This document shows positions 39,479 to 48,791 of a stretch of DNA of 64,000 bases, piece by piece. Both the position numbers and the translations under genes were made by a program. The DNA is from Lacticaseibacillus casei DSM 20011 = JCM 1134 = ATCC 393 (GTDB lineage Bacteria > Bacillota > Bacilli > Lactobacillales > Lactobacillaceae), in contig NZ_AP012544.1 in the NCBI RefSeq assembly GCF_000829055.1, positions 186,001 to 250,000 on the forward strand, written 5' to 3'. The notes below the pieces were generated by a model that saw only the letters and a program-made list of their open reading frames with translations, did not search any database and was not told where the DNA came from. The first letter of the stretch is position 1. The number at the start of each line of letters is the position of its first letter.

Positions 39479-40891
39479 ATGGTAAAATCTAGAAAAGTAT
39501 GGTCAGTAACGGCAGGCTTTGTTGGTGCTGCCGGTCTGGCGGCTTTAGCAACCGGTGCTAATACTGTTTCTGCATCTACAACGGGAACGGTCAACTACAA
39601 GACCGGTGCAACCACCGTATGGAATAGTCCATCATGGAACCACGTAAAACGCTATGTAACGTTTGGCGACACGGTGCAGCTATTAGGTAAGACAGTTGAC
39701 CACAATGGTGCAACCTGGTACAAAGTTGGCGACAACCAGTGGATCCCTGAGCTCTATTTGAACGTTGACGGGAAGACTGCCCAGGTTGAAGCACCAGCAT
39801 CAACTGCCAGTCAGGCACCAGCTAGCCAAGCACCAGCATCCCAGGCACCGGCAAGTCAAGCGCCTGCCAGCCAGGCGGCACCTGCAACGACTCCAGCAGC
39901 TACACAAAGTGCCAACATCCAACTTTATGTTAAGAATGTTGGCTCGGCTGTGACGGTTTGGGCAACGCCTGCATACGGTCGGGCAACGGGTCAGTATCTT
40001 GAAGGCCAGCAGTCAGTTACAGCTGTGGCTCAACAGCAAGCAAATGGTGAAACCTGGTACCAGCTTTCCAACGGTGGCTACGTACCTGCACGCTTTGTCA
40101 GCACGACACCTGTAGCAGCGGCACCGCAATCCACAGCACCTCAGTCGACTGCTTCAAGCGCAGCTGCCCAACCTGCACAATCTGCTGCATCACAGGCACC
40201 AGCTTCAAGCTCAGCAGCACAACCAAGTCAAGCGCCAGCATCACAAGCGCCTGCTTCTAGTGCAGCGCCACAAGCCAGTCAGGCACCAGTCTCACAAGCG
40301 CCTGCTTCAAGCTCTGCAGCTCAGCCAAGTCAGGCCACTGCGTCACAAGCACCTGCTTCAAGTGCTGCCACGCAACCGGCACAGCCAAGCCAAGCGCCAG
40401 CATCATCAGCAGCACCGCAGGCACAAACAGTGCAAGTAAACAACACTAACGCAGGTAATAACGCGCAGATTCAACAAGTAGCTGCTTATTCAGCGCCTGT
40501 TGCGTCAACCGCAACCGATACATCGCGTCAGGCAAAGGTTCAAGCTGTTATCTCGGTTGCTGAACAGCAAATCGGCAAGCCATATAGCTGGGGCGGTAAA
40601 GGTCCTACAGGCTTCGATTGCTCAGGCTTAATGTACTATGCATTCTTGAACGGTGCAGGTAAGAACATCGGCGGTTGGACCGTACCACAAGAATCTTCAG
40701 GCACGCAAGTTTCTCTGGACGCGCTTCAACCAGGTGACTTGCTCTTCTGGGGCAGCCATGGTTCAACATACCACGTAGCGCTTTACATCGGTGGCGGCAC
40801 CATGATTCAGGCACCGCAACCGGGTGAAAACGTTAAGTACACTGCATTGGCATACTTCCAGCCTGACTTTGCGGTTCGTCCGAACCTGTAA
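39479..40891 (+). CDS. Secreted NlpC/P60 peptidoglycan endopeptidase with SH3-like repeats
   Basis: A 470-aa exported wall hydrolase. The signal peptide is residues 1-32 (AALATGANTVSAS cleavage area). Two SH3b-like modules follow (near 38-95 and 150-205). Next comes a long Ser/Gln/Ala/Pro linker with about 15 SQAPAS-type units, in two blocks (near 107-135 and 215-325). The catalytic NlpC/P60 domain has the nucleophile in GFDCSGLMYYAF and the histidine in YHVALYIGGG. It probably cuts D-gamma-glutamyl-diamino bonds or cross-bridges during cell separation. GGAGG before the ATG; monocistronic, with a terminator. Confidence 0.9.
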   Translation: MVKSRKVWSVTAGFVGAAGLAALATGANTVSASTTGTVNYKTGATTVWNSPSWNHVKRYVTFGDTVQLLGKTVDHNGATWYKVGDNQWIPELYLNVDGKTAQVEAPASTASQAPASQAPASQAPASQAPASQAAPATTPAATQSANIQLYVKNVGSAVTVWATPAYGRATGQYLEGQQSVTAVAQQQANGETWYQLSNGGYVPARFVSTTPVAAAPQSTAPQSTASSAAAQPAQSAASQAPASSSAAQPSQAPASQAPASSAAPQASQAPVSQAPASSSAAQPSQATASQAPASSAATQPAQPSQAPASSAAPQAQTVQVNNTNAGNNAQIQQVAAYSAPVASTATDTSRQAKVQAVISVAEQQIGKPYSWGGKGPTGFDCSGLMYYAFLNGAGKNIGGWTVPQESSGTQVSLDALQPGDLLFWGSHGSTYHVALYIGGGTMIQAPQPGENVKYTALAYFQPDFAVRPNL

Positions 40892-40914
40892 ACTTAAATT
40901 GAATTATCTTTTTC

Positions 40915-40948
40915 AAAGAAGAGCGTCTTTTAGCGAGGCGTTCTTTTT
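40915..40948 (+). terminator. Terminator of the NlpC/P60 gene
   Basis: The stem AAGAAGAGCGTC / GGCGTTCTT with flanking A and T runs follows 24 bp after the stop. Confidence 0.65.
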
Positions 40949-41110
40949 GTTTGGGGTGATTCTTTTCAATATTCGCCAGATAAAGACGACTGGACTGGTG
41001 CGCCTTGCTGTCTTTACATTTGTTCTTTTTTGTTTATTTGAACAGCCTGAAAATACCTATATATAGGCGTTGTCGGCCCAACAAAATCAAAAAATGAAAA
41101 AAGTTGTTTA

Positions 41111-41146
41111 TTAAGCGTTTACATTAAAACGGTTACATGTTATAGT
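41111..41146 (+). promoter_or_regulatory. lac promoter with overlapping near-cre sites
   Basis: TTTACA (41118-41123) and TATAGT (41141-41146) are 17 bp apart. ATTAAAACGGTTACA (41123-41137) matches the cre consensus except one base. The reverse of 41111-41125 does the same. CcpA bound here would cover the promoter. Confidence 0.7.
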
Positions 41147-41173
41147 CAATTTGTTGAATACAGGAACACATGT

Positions 41174-41202
41174 GGATCGTTACTATTCAATTAGGCGTAA
41201 CC
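41174..41202 (+). promoter_or_regulatory. Ribonucleic antiterminator (RAT) for LacT
   Basis: The 29-nt sequence opens GGATCGTTACTATTCAATTA and ends GCGTAACC. It closely follows the BglG/LacT RAT pattern and overlaps the 5' arm of the terminator by 4 nt, the standard antitermination layout. LacT, encoded downstream, is the expected ligand. Confidence 0.85.
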
Positions 41203-41248
41203 ACGGCAGTCGAAGATAGCTGGATATCTTCGACCGACCGTGGTTTTT
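41199..41248 (+). terminator. lac leader terminator controlled by the RAT
   Basis: AACCACGG...CCGTGGTT form the outer stem and TCGAAGATA / TATCTTCGA the inner one, followed by a T run. It stops transcription before lacE unless LacT holds the RAT. Confidence 0.88.
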
Positions 41249-41342
41249 CTTTTGCCATTTTTTGTTTAGCAGTTTATAGCCATGAGCCGGATCGCGACCG
41301 GCGAAGGCATATCAATTTTTCACCTAGAAAGAAGGCTAACTC

Positions 41343-41481
41343 ATGCAAGTCATTGTGAAACGACTTGAGAAGCATCAGGCTTTATTTGAAAAGATCTCGC
41401 GAAACATTTACTTGATGGCCATTAAAGATGGTTTCCTGGCAGCAATGCCGATCATTCTGTTTTCCAGTATTTTTATTCTTT
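41343..41481 (+). pseudogene. lacE: lacE 5' part (PTS EIICB), disrupted by IS30
   Basis: The first 46 codons of a lactose-family [25 protein letters not shown], then [20 protein letters not shown] and the first membrane helix. The frame stops 2 codons into the IS. Together with 42756-44416, the removal of the IS and one 13-bp duplication (41469-41481) gives an open frame of 599 codons. AGAAAGAAGG precedes the ATG. Confidence 0.88.
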
Positions 41482-42742
41482 CGTAAATTGCAAGAACAAG
41501 TTAGCCAGTCGTTGAGGACAATCCCAGAACAGGCCGTTATCAAATAGAAGTTGTGGCGCTAGAGAGACTACTGGGCCATGCGGCGAACGCGCCGAGCTTC
41601 GGCCTCAAAGTTTTGCTGGGGTGTGCAGTAGCCCTGTTGTTTGCGAGGCAACTGATTCAAGCGGTCTTGCGTGGCCTGCACTTGACTAGGGCTAATGTCA
41701 TCTAGGGACATGCCCTTAGGGAAGTCCTGGCGGATCATCCGGTTATGTGCCTCGTTGGTGCCACGGTCGCAGGACGTGTAAGGATGGGCGTAGAAGATCT
41801 CAGTTTCCGTCCCAGCAAAAGCAGTATTTAAGGCGGTGAACTCGGGTCCGTTGTCGGCTGTGATGGTCTTGATGCAAGCTCCCCATTCGCGCTTGATTCC
41901 ACGCAATGCATAGCTCACAGAGTCTGCATCTCGTCCTTCGATCAAGCGGAGAAGTTGGCAACGGGTCTTGCGCTCAATCAGAGTCAAGATGACGCTCTCC
42001 TTGCCATTGCGTTTACCGACAATGGTATCCATCTCCCAGTGACCGAACTGCCTGCGTCGTTCAACGACCTTAGGCCGTTCCTCGATACTGCGGCCAGCCA
42101 GGCGCTTAGCCTTGGTGTGGTGCTGGTGAGAGGTCTTCCGCTTAGTCTTCTCCAACAGGTCGATATTTCGAATCTCTAGGCGTTGGTCGTCAATGTACTG
42201 GTACAAAGTCGAGGCACAAACAAGCTCTTCAGGAGTAAACAGCTTGTGTCGCTTGGCATAGCCGATTGAAGCATCCGGCGACCATTTGTCCTGCTTAGCT
42301 CGCTGTACGTACCAGGCTAAGAAGACCTGTACGCTGGCGAACTTGTCAGGACGATGGCAGCTCAAGCGTGCAGTCTCGTAACGAGCCTGAGCAGCCTCTG
42401 GCAGGTATTGTCGATGGTAGACGCGCTTGCCATTACTCTTCTTGACCTGATCTACTGTACCTCGCTTGATTTCATTATTAATGGTCTGCGGGCAGACGCC
42501 AATTTCAGCAGCAATCCAACGATTGGACTTCCCAGCTTGGCGGAATCCGGCCACTTTTCCGCGCTCGAGTGATGTTAAGTGCTGACCTTTTTGGCGGTGT
42601 GTGCTATCCTGTTTCTGCATCAAGACAATATCCTCTTCCATTGTTTGTGTAGGAACTTCAATGATACAGGATATCTGTTCTTGATGTTTTTTATTGTCCA
42701 AAAAATTTTGAGACAGTGGCTAACTTGATTCTAAAATGCGCG
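41482..42742 (-). mobile_element. IS30-family insertion sequence, copy 3 (in lacE)
   Basis: 1,261 bp, the same element and orientation as copy 1. It is flanked by the 13-bp direct repeat ATTTTTATTCTTT (41469-41481 and 42743-42755). The insertion is inside the first membrane helix of LacE. It shows a few silent differences from copy 1 in the transposase gene. Confidence 0.92.
41568..42701 (-). CDS. IS30-family transposase (copy 3)
   Basis: A 377-aa intact DDE transposase, protein identical to copy 1 (HTH in the first 80 residues, then WEMDTIVG, TADNGPEF and GTNEAHNRM). Base differences are synonymous, for example in the codon for Ala in the AQARYE region. It is expected to be active. Confidence 0.93.
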   Translation of the reverse strand: MDNKKHQEQISCIIEVPTQTMEEDIVLMQKQDSTHRQKGQHLTSLERGKVAGFRQAGKSNRWIAAEIGVCPQTINNEIKRGTVDQVKKSNGKRVYHRQYLPEAAQARYETARLSCHRPDKFASVQVFLAWYVQRAKQDKWSPDASIGYAKRHKLFTPEELVCASTLYQYIDDQRLEIRNIDLLEKTKRKTSHQHHTKAKRLAGRSIEERPKVVERRRQFGHWEMDTIVGKRNGKESVILTLIERKTRCQLLRLIEGRDADSVSYALRGIKREWGACIKTITADNGPEFTALNTAFAGTETEIFYAHPYTSCDRGTNEAHNRMIRQDFPKGMSLDDISPSQVQATQDRLNQLPRKQQGYCTPQQNFEAEARRVRRMAQ

Positions 42743-44416
42743 ATTTTTATTCTTTTGTCGAATATCCCGCCATTAATTGGGATCAAGATCCCCACTGATT
42801 TGAACGCATGGTTTAATAAGATTTACAACTACACCATGGGCTTTGTTGGATTTTACGTTGCCGGAACGACGGCGAAGGCGTTGACCGGCTCCATGAACCA
42901 GCGCATCAAAGGTGGACGGTTCATCAACAATACATCAACGATGATGGCCGCAATGGTCGGGTTCATGTTACTGGCGATCGGAACAACCGGTAAAGGCAAC
43001 TTCTTGCCGACATTCTTTGGCACTCAAGGCATTTTGTCAGCGTTTGTTGCGGCGTTTGTGACCGTATGGGTTTACAAGTTCTGTGTTGAAAGCGATTTAA
43101 CCATCAAGATGCCAAAAGAAGTTCCGGGTGCCATTTCCCAAAATTTCCGCGATATTATCCCATTCGGTGCAGCAACGATTGTCTTCTCACTGATTGATGT
43201 CGCAGCCCGAGCAGCTTTCAAAGTACCGTTCAGCGCCATTCTGGCCACCGTTTTAGCACCTGTCTTTAAAGGGGCAGAAACTTATCCCGGCATGATGCTA
43301 ATTTGGTTCCTGATTCCCATGTTCTGGTTCCTTGGTGTTCATGGGCCATCGGTTGTTAAACCAGCGCTTGAATCTGCATTGTTTGGGAATACCACGGCAA
43401 ACTTAGCACTTTTCAAAGCTGGTCATTTTCCATACCATGCCTTGACCGAAAACTTCGGTAACTTTGTCGGCGAACTCGGTGGTACCGGTGCAACATTTAT
43501 AGTGCCATTTTTGTTCATGTTCTTTATGAAGTCAAAACAGCTAAAAGCTATTGGCAAAGCTTCCTTCATCCCAGTTATGTTTGCGGTTAACGAACCGCTG
43601 CTGTTTGGGGCCCCGATTATTTTGAATCCATACTTCCTGGTGCCATTTGTGTTGGCACCGGTTGTCAACGTTGTGATCGGTAAAGCATTTATTGACCTGC
43701 ACATCATGCATGGGTTCATGTACTTCATGTCTTGGGCATTGCCAGGGCCGATTGGTGCACTGATTGATACCGGCTTCCAGTGGACCTCGCTAGTGCTCAT
43801 GGCGATTTTACTAGTGGTGGACGCGCTTATCTACATGCCGTTCATCAGAGCATATGATGCGGAACTTCTTCAACAAGAAGCTGCAGTTGGTGCCGCCGAT
43901 GCTGGTGCCGTCGCAACTGCAACAGCAGCTGGGACAGGAGAAGTTGCTGCTGAAGCCGATGCTGCAGCTCCTAAGGAATTTCCGGAACCAGCGGATGTCA
44001 AAGCAGCCAAAGCCGAAAACGCCTTGACTGATGATGGGCAAACTGCGAAAGGTCCCCACAAGCTTGATCACGAATTGAAAGTTTTGGTTTTGTGCGCTGG
44101 CGGTGGTACAAGTGAGCAGCTAGCCAACGCGCTGACTGATGGCGCCAAAACGTATCATGAACCGATCGTTGCCAGTGCTGGCGCCTACGGATCACATCAT
44201 GATATTTTACCGAACTATGATATGGTGGTTTTGGCACCGCAAGTCCGGACTTACTATAGCGATTTGAAGCATGATACAGATCAATTAGGCATCAAGCTTG
44301 TGGCAACCAAAGGCCAGCAATATATTGCTTTGACCCGCGATCCTGAAAAGGCGCTGGACTTTGTTGTCAATCACTACAAAGAAAGCGATCCAAAAGAGGC
44401 TCCTGCGACAGAATAA
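42743..44416 (+). pseudogene. lacE: lacE 3' part (PTS EIICB lactose/cellobiose family), disrupted by IS30
   Basis: It carries most of the EIIC channel and the whole EIIB domain. EIIC motifs include FLGVHGPSVVKPALES and the substrate-binding FAVNEPLLFGAPIILNPYFL region. An Ala/Glu-rich linker (about 395-445) then leads to EIIB with the phosphorylated cysteine in KVLVLCAGGGTS. A GTG at 42716 inside the IS end is in frame and would give MANLILKCA fused to IFILLSNIP, so an N-terminally altered protein lacking about 43 residues is conceivable, but no clear ribosome site is seen. Transport is probably lost. Confidence 0.88.
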
Positions 44417-44471
44417 CGTTTTGTTGAATCAAACTGAATACTGATAAAAAGAAAGATAAGGCGGTGTACCA

Positions 44472-45341
44472 ATGTTGCTAAGGGTCAAGCAAGTGTATAA
44501 CAACAATGCTGTACTTGTAGACGTTGGCAACGGTAAGGAGGCAATTCTTCAAGGCAGAGGTATTGGTTTTAGTAAACGCAAAGGCGATCAGATCGATCCC
44601 AAAAAGAGTTCAGAGATACTGTATCTCCATGATGCACAAGTGAAGAACCACTTTACGTCATTGCTCAAGGATGTGCCAATTGACATCGTTGTCGCCACGT
44701 TCGGTGTGATTGGCATGGCGAAGAAGACGTATCATTACCCAGTTTTGAATTATATTTATGTCACGCTGACCGATCACGTTTTCCAAATGTATAAACGTCT
44801 GACCGCTGGCAAATATCAAGCGAGTCCGGCTCCGGATATTTGCGATCGTTATCCGTTGGCTTATCAGATTGCGACAGAGGCAGTCAAACGCCTTAACCAT
44901 GATCTGGGCGTCCATTTTCCCGATGCCGAAGTGAAAAATATCGCGTTGCATTTTATTAATGCTAAAGGTGTGGATGGTGACTTGGATCCGACCGTGACGC
45001 TCACGGCGCGCGTTAATACAATCGTGACGCAGGTTTTTGCTAAATATGGTCTGAAACGGAGCTTGACGAATCAAAACTATTTTGATCGATTGATGATTCA
45101 TCTCCAGTATCTGGTTGAGCGATTAAACACCGATGAACAAGATGAAGCTGATCTTGATCCAAAAATCGGGCAAGACTTCAAGCGGCTTTACCCGAAATCA
45201 TTTGCCATTGCCATGGAGATTTGCACGGAGCTTGAGAAGGCTTTGCAGATTAAGCTTAACGAAAATGAACATGTCTATTTCATCATCCATATTCAGCGGC
45301 TCATTCAAGAACCGCAAACACCTGCACCTCAAGATTCATAA
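44472..45341 (+). CDS. lacT: BglG/SacY-family transcriptional antiterminator
   Basis: A 289-aa RNA-binding regulator. The N-terminal CAT domain (MLLRVKQVYNNNAVLVDVGN, about residues 1-55) binds the RAT upstream of lacE. Two PRD domains follow, with the conserved histidines in LTDHVFQM and NIALHFINA (PRD1) and RLMIHLQYL and YFIIHIQRL (PRD2). PTS phosphorylation of these histidines normally controls activity by sugar supply and catabolite state. It lies after lacE rather than at the head of the operon, so the IS in lacE may be polar on it. Confidence 0.92.
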   Translation: MLLRVKQVYNNNAVLVDVGNGKEAILQGRGIGFSKRKGDQIDPKKSSEILYLHDAQVKNHFTSLLKDVPIDIVVATFGVIGMAKKTYHYPVLNYIYVTLTDHVFQMYKRLTAGKYQASPAPDICDRYPLAYQIATEAVKRLNHDLGVHFPDAEVKNIALHFINAKGVDGDLDPTVTLTARVNTIVTQVFAKYGLKRSLTNQNYFDRLMIHLQYLVERLNTDEQDEADLDPKIGQDFKRLYPKSFAIAMEICTELEKALQIKLNENEHVYFIIHIQRLIQEPQTPAPQDS

Positions 45342-45358
45342 CCAAGGAGGAAATTTTG

Positions 45359-45724
45359 ATGGCAACTAAAGAAGAAATTTCAATGACCGGTTTTGCAATC
45401 GTTGCATACGCTGGCGATGCGAAAACTGATTTGATTGAAGCGCTGAATGAAGCGCGCAAAGGGAACTTTAAACATGCGCGGTCATTGGTTGAAGAGGCGC
45501 GCCAAAGCATTAACGAAGCACATAACGAACAAACCAAACTGCTTAGCAAAGAAGCAGGTGGCGATAATATGGATGTTACTTTTATCATGGTGCATGGGCA
45601 GGATACCTTGATGACCACCATGATGTTGTTGGACACGATTAGCTTCACGATCGACGAGTATGAACGGCTGGCTGCGATTGAAAAACAGCTGGGCATCGCG
45701 CTGCCAACAAACGACATCCATTAG
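45359..45724 (+). CDS. lacF: PTS EIIA component, lactose/cellobiose family
   Basis: A 121-aa trimeric helical protein that passes phosphate from HPr to the LacE EIIB cysteine. The active histidine is in FIMVHGQDTLMTT, near residue 80. The start is ATG 45359 with AAGGAGG (45344-45350) 8 nt before it; a TTG one codon earlier is ignored. It sits between lacT and lacG. Its own partner LacE is broken, so it may serve other lactose-type EIIs or be idle. Confidence 0.92.
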   Translation: MATKEEISMTGFAIVAYAGDAKTDLIEALNEARKGNFKHARSLVEEARQSINEAHNEQTKLLSKEAGGDNMDVTFIMVHGQDTLMTTMMLLDTISFTIDEYERLAAIEKQLGIALPTNDIH

Positions 45725-45749
45725 TAAGACCAAAGGAAGGAGCATCATC

Positions 45750-47174
45750 GTGACGAGCTTATTAAAACGCGTCCAATCATTACCCAAAGGCTTTGTCTGG
45801 GGCGGTGCAACGGCTGCGTATCAGGTAGAAGGTGCCACAAAAGTAGATGGCAAAGGCAAAACGATGTGGGATGACTATCTCAAAGCACAAGGCCGCTTTT
45901 CCCCTGATCCTGCCAGCGACTTTTACCATCTATATCCGGAAGACATTGAGCTTGCCAAACTATATGGTTTAAATGCGATTCGGGTATCGATTGCGTGGAC
46001 ACGGATTTTTCCCAAAGGATATGGCGAACCCAATCCTGCCGGCGTAGCGTACTATCATCGCTTGTTTAAGTGTTGCTTGGACAACGGCATTACCCCATAT
46101 GTTTCCTTGCATCACTTCGATTCACCAAAGACCTTATTTGATGATGGGGACTGGTTGAATCGCAAGAACATTGATTATTTTGTCGACTATGCTGACTTCT
46201 GTTTCAAAGAGTTTTCCGAAGTCAAAAATTGGTTTACGATCAATGAGCTGATTTCGTTGGCCTTTTCCCAATATATTCAGGGTAATTTCCCGCCGAATCA
46301 TCATTTTGATGTGACAAGTGGGATCCAGGCACAGCATAACGAGTTGTTGGCGCATGCACGGGCGGTCAATCTGTTCAAAGAGAAAGGTTATCAAGGGCGC
46401 ATTGGGTTGATTCATGTGTTGCAGCCGGTCTATCCGTATCCGGACACGCCGGCCAATGAGCATGCGGCAGCACTTGAAGATGCTTTCATGAACCGCTTCT
46501 TGCTGGATGGCACGTTTAAGGGTGAATATACGCCGGAAACGATGGCGCTGATTAACGAATTGCTGGAAGCCAATGATGCCAAGCTGAAGATCGAACCGGG
46601 CGATATGGACATTCTGAAAAAGGCCTCCACGCAAAATGATTATTTTGGTATGAATTATTACCAGCCGTCTTTTGTCGCTGCCTATGAAGGTGAAAGTACC
46701 AATTCGTTCAATGGCACAGGCGAAAAGGGAACCAGTTCCTTCAAGTTCCAGGGTGTCGGCCAACATGTTAAGAAACCTGACGTGCCAACGACCGACTGGG
46801 ATTGGAACATTTATCCCGCGGGCATGTACGATATGCTCAAACGCGTCGCGAGGGAATACCCGAATAGCAAAACGATTTATATCACCGAAAACGGTCTTGG
46901 CTATAAAGACAAGTATGAAGGCATTGGTCAGCTTATTGACGATGAAAAGCGCATCGACTTTATTGACCAGCACGTTGAGGCACTGCTGAAGGCTCGCAGT
47001 GAAGGCGTTGACGTACAAGGTTACTTTGTCTGGTCATTGCAGGATCAGTTTTCCTGGGCCAATGGTTACAATAAACGCTATGGTTTGTTTTACGTGAATT
47101 TTGAAACACAGGCACGGGAAATCAAAAAAAGTGCGCTGTGGTTCAAGGAGCTAGGGCAGACACTAAAGGATTAA
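45750..47174 (+). CDS. lacG: 6-phospho-beta-galactosidase (GH1)
   Basis: A 474-aa GH1 enzyme that hydrolyses lactose 6-phosphate made by the LacEF PTS. The N-terminus reads LPKGFVWGGATAAYQVEGA. The acid/base Glu is in NWFTINELISLA (near 160) and the nucleophile in YITENGLGYKD (near 380). The W/S/K phosphate-site region is near the C-terminus (NKRYGLFYVNFE). GTG 45750 with GGAAGGAG 7 nt upstream is the start; the longer open frame runs back into lacF. A perfect terminator ends the cluster. Order E-T-F-G differs from the classical T-E-G-F, so this may be a second lac-type locus for lactose or another beta-galactoside. Confidence 0.9.
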   Translation: MTSLLKRVQSLPKGFVWGGATAAYQVEGATKVDGKGKTMWDDYLKAQGRFSPDPASDFYHLYPEDIELAKLYGLNAIRVSIAWTRIFPKGYGEPNPAGVAYYHRLFKCCLDNGITPYVSLHHFDSPKTLFDDGDWLNRKNIDYFVDYADFCFKEFSEVKNWFTINELISLAFSQYIQGNFPPNHHFDVTSGIQAQHNELLAHARAVNLFKEKGYQGRIGLIHVLQPVYPYPDTPANEHAAALEDAFMNRFLLDGTFKGEYTPETMALINELLEANDAKLKIEPGDMDILKKASTQNDYFGMNYYQPSFVAAYEGESTNSFNGTGEKGTSSFKFQGVGQHVKKPDVPTTDWDWNIYPAGMYDMLKRVAREYPNSKTIYITENGLGYKDKYEGIGQLIDDEKRIDFIDQHVEALLKARSEGVDVQGYFVWSLQDQFSWANGYNKRYGLFYVNFETQAREIKKSALWFKELGQTLKD

Positions 47175-47182
47175 TGGGATCA

Positions 47183-47236
47183 CAAAAAGCAGACAGGTCA
47201 TCAGCAAGTATCGGCTGATGACTGTCTGCTTTTTTG
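47183..47236. terminator. Terminator of the lac cluster
   Basis: AAAAAGCAGACAGTCATCAG-type arms (47184-47202 and 47213-47235) pair fully apart from one bulge, with A and T runs on both sides. It also faces the converging NADH oxidase gene. Confidence 0.88.
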
Positions 47237-47294
47237 AATATAATACAATTTTGGTTCATTAGGAACGCGCTACAGGTAAACAGGTTGAGATGAT

Positions 47295-48659
47295 TTAAGC
47301 CACCGGTTCTTTATCCGCCGCGTTAGCTTTCTCAACCGCTGCCATTGCCACAGCGTTGACCCAGTTGATCGGCTGATCGAAGTTTGGCTGGAACAGCATA
47401 TCGACCATAGCGAGGGTTTCGATGGTCATGTGAGTTTGGATGGCCAAGGAGATGACATTGGCGCTTTGGCTAATGTCGTGTTTGGAGAAGAATGCGCCGC
47501 CTTTGACTTCGTGCGTTTGCGGATCCCAGGTCAGGCTGCATAGGACCGGTGTGGTGGTGAGCATGAAGTCCGGGCGATAGTCTTGCTCAATGGTGACACT
47601 ATCAAGTTCAAGCCCGCGTGCCTTGGCGCCTTCGGTTGTGAGGCCGGATGCGGCAATAGCATGATCAAAAAGTTCAACCGCCGAACTTGCCTGTGTGCCG
47701 AGGTACTTCTCGGTTGGTGCCACAATGTTTTTGCCGACCAGAATGCCTTGGCGAACAGCATTGGTTGCCAAGGGAATATAGTCATGCTTGCCAGTTGGAT
47801 TATAATGCACAGCTGCAGTGTCACCAGCGGCAAAAATAGCTGGATCACTGGTTTGCATGTAGGCGTCGGTGATGATGGCGCCATTTTGCAAGGTATCGAG
47901 ATGATCCTTAAGCAAGTCGGTGTTTGGCCGGAAGCCGGTGCACAAAATCGCAATGTCGGCAGTATAGGTACCCTTGTCGGTTGTGACTACAGTCTCACCT
48001 TGATCATTTTTCGCGAAGCTGGTGACCATTTCGCCGAGTGCCAAATGAACGCCATGATCGGTGTAAAGTTTTTCAACGCGGTCAGTGATGGTAGCGTCAA
48101 AGTTTTTAGCCAATACCCGCGGCAGGCCGTCGATTAATGTGACCTGCTTATCGGTGACGGCATATTGTTCGGCGAGTTCGGCACCGATATAGCCGGCACC
48201 GATGACAATCGCACTTTTAATGGTTGGCGCCAGATCTTTTAAGGTTTTGGCATCTTGCCAGTTCTTGCACAGGTGGACATCCGTATCATGAATGCCCGGG
48301 ATATTTGGAACGATTGGAGTAGAACCGGTGGTGTAAACCAGTTTGTCATAAGTATCAGTGGTGACCTCGCCAGTGTTTAAGTCCTTGACTTCAACGGTTT
48401 TGGCGTCGGGGTCGACGCTGAGGACGTCATGCTCCATTTGCATATTGGCGCCAAGCTTGGCAAGTGCCTCAGGGCTGGAATAGAACATCTTGTTAGGATC
48501 GCTGACATGATCACCGACCCACAAGGCGATGCCACAGGAGAGAAACGACAGGTTGTTGTTGCGCTCGTAAACGGTGACATTTGCGTCTGGGTGGTCGGTT
48601 AGAATCTGTTGGGTCGCAAACGTACCAGCATGGGTGGCACCGATAACAATAATTTTCAT
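47295..48659 (-). CDS. nox: NADH oxidase / CoA-disulfide-reductase-like flavoprotein
   Basis: A 454-aa FAD and NADH-dependent enzyme. The FAD motif is IIVIGATHAGTFATQQIL at residues 2-19 and the redox cysteine lies in NLSFLSCGIALWVG near 42. The NADH fold is AIVIGAGYIGAELAEQYA near 150, and the C-terminal FAD-binding ATG-like region is IFAAGDTAAVHYNP. A single active Cys is typical of water-forming NADH oxidases, which dispose of oxygen and regenerate NAD in lactic acid bacteria. AAAGGAG lies before ATG 48659; the frame open to 48716 is leader. Confidence 0.88.
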   Translation of the reverse strand: MKIIVIGATHAGTFATQQILTDHPDANVTVYERNNNLSFLSCGIALWVGDHVSDPNKMFYSSPEALAKLGANMQMEHDVLSVDPDAKTVEVKDLNTGEVTTDTYDKLVYTTGSTPIVPNIPGIHDTDVHLCKNWQDAKTLKDLAPTIKSAIVIGAGYIGAELAEQYAVTDKQVTLIDGLPRVLAKNFDATITDRVEKLYTDHGVHLALGEMVTSFAKNDQGETVVTTDKGTYTADIAILCTGFRPNTDLLKDHLDTLQNGAIITDAYMQTSDPAIFAAGDTAAVHYNPTGKHDYIPLATNAVRQGILVGKNIVAPTEKYLGTQASSAVELFDHAIAASGLTTEGAKARGLELDSVTIEQDYRPDFMLTTTPVLCSLTWDPQTHEVKGGAFFSKHDISQSANVISLAIQTHMTIETLAMVDMLFQPNFDQPINWVNAVAMAAVEKANAADKEPVA

Positions 48660-48791
48660 AAGTAGATCGCTCCTTTGTATTTTTGATAATGATTTCACAA
48701 AGAAAGTGTAACACAATTAATTGTGTACGGCTATATTGTTCGGGACCTTTTTTGTGAAAAAATAGTTAAGAAGCGTTTTCACTATTTGCTG

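Noticed and set aside
39800..40440. Repeat array in the NlpC/P60 gene considered as CRISPR
   Set aside because: In-frame codon repeats of a Ser/Gln/Ala/Pro linker; no constant-length spacers.
46134..47018. 294-codon minus-strand frame opposite lacG
   Set aside because: Long but fully antisense to a well-supported GH1 enzyme; no start site or family features.
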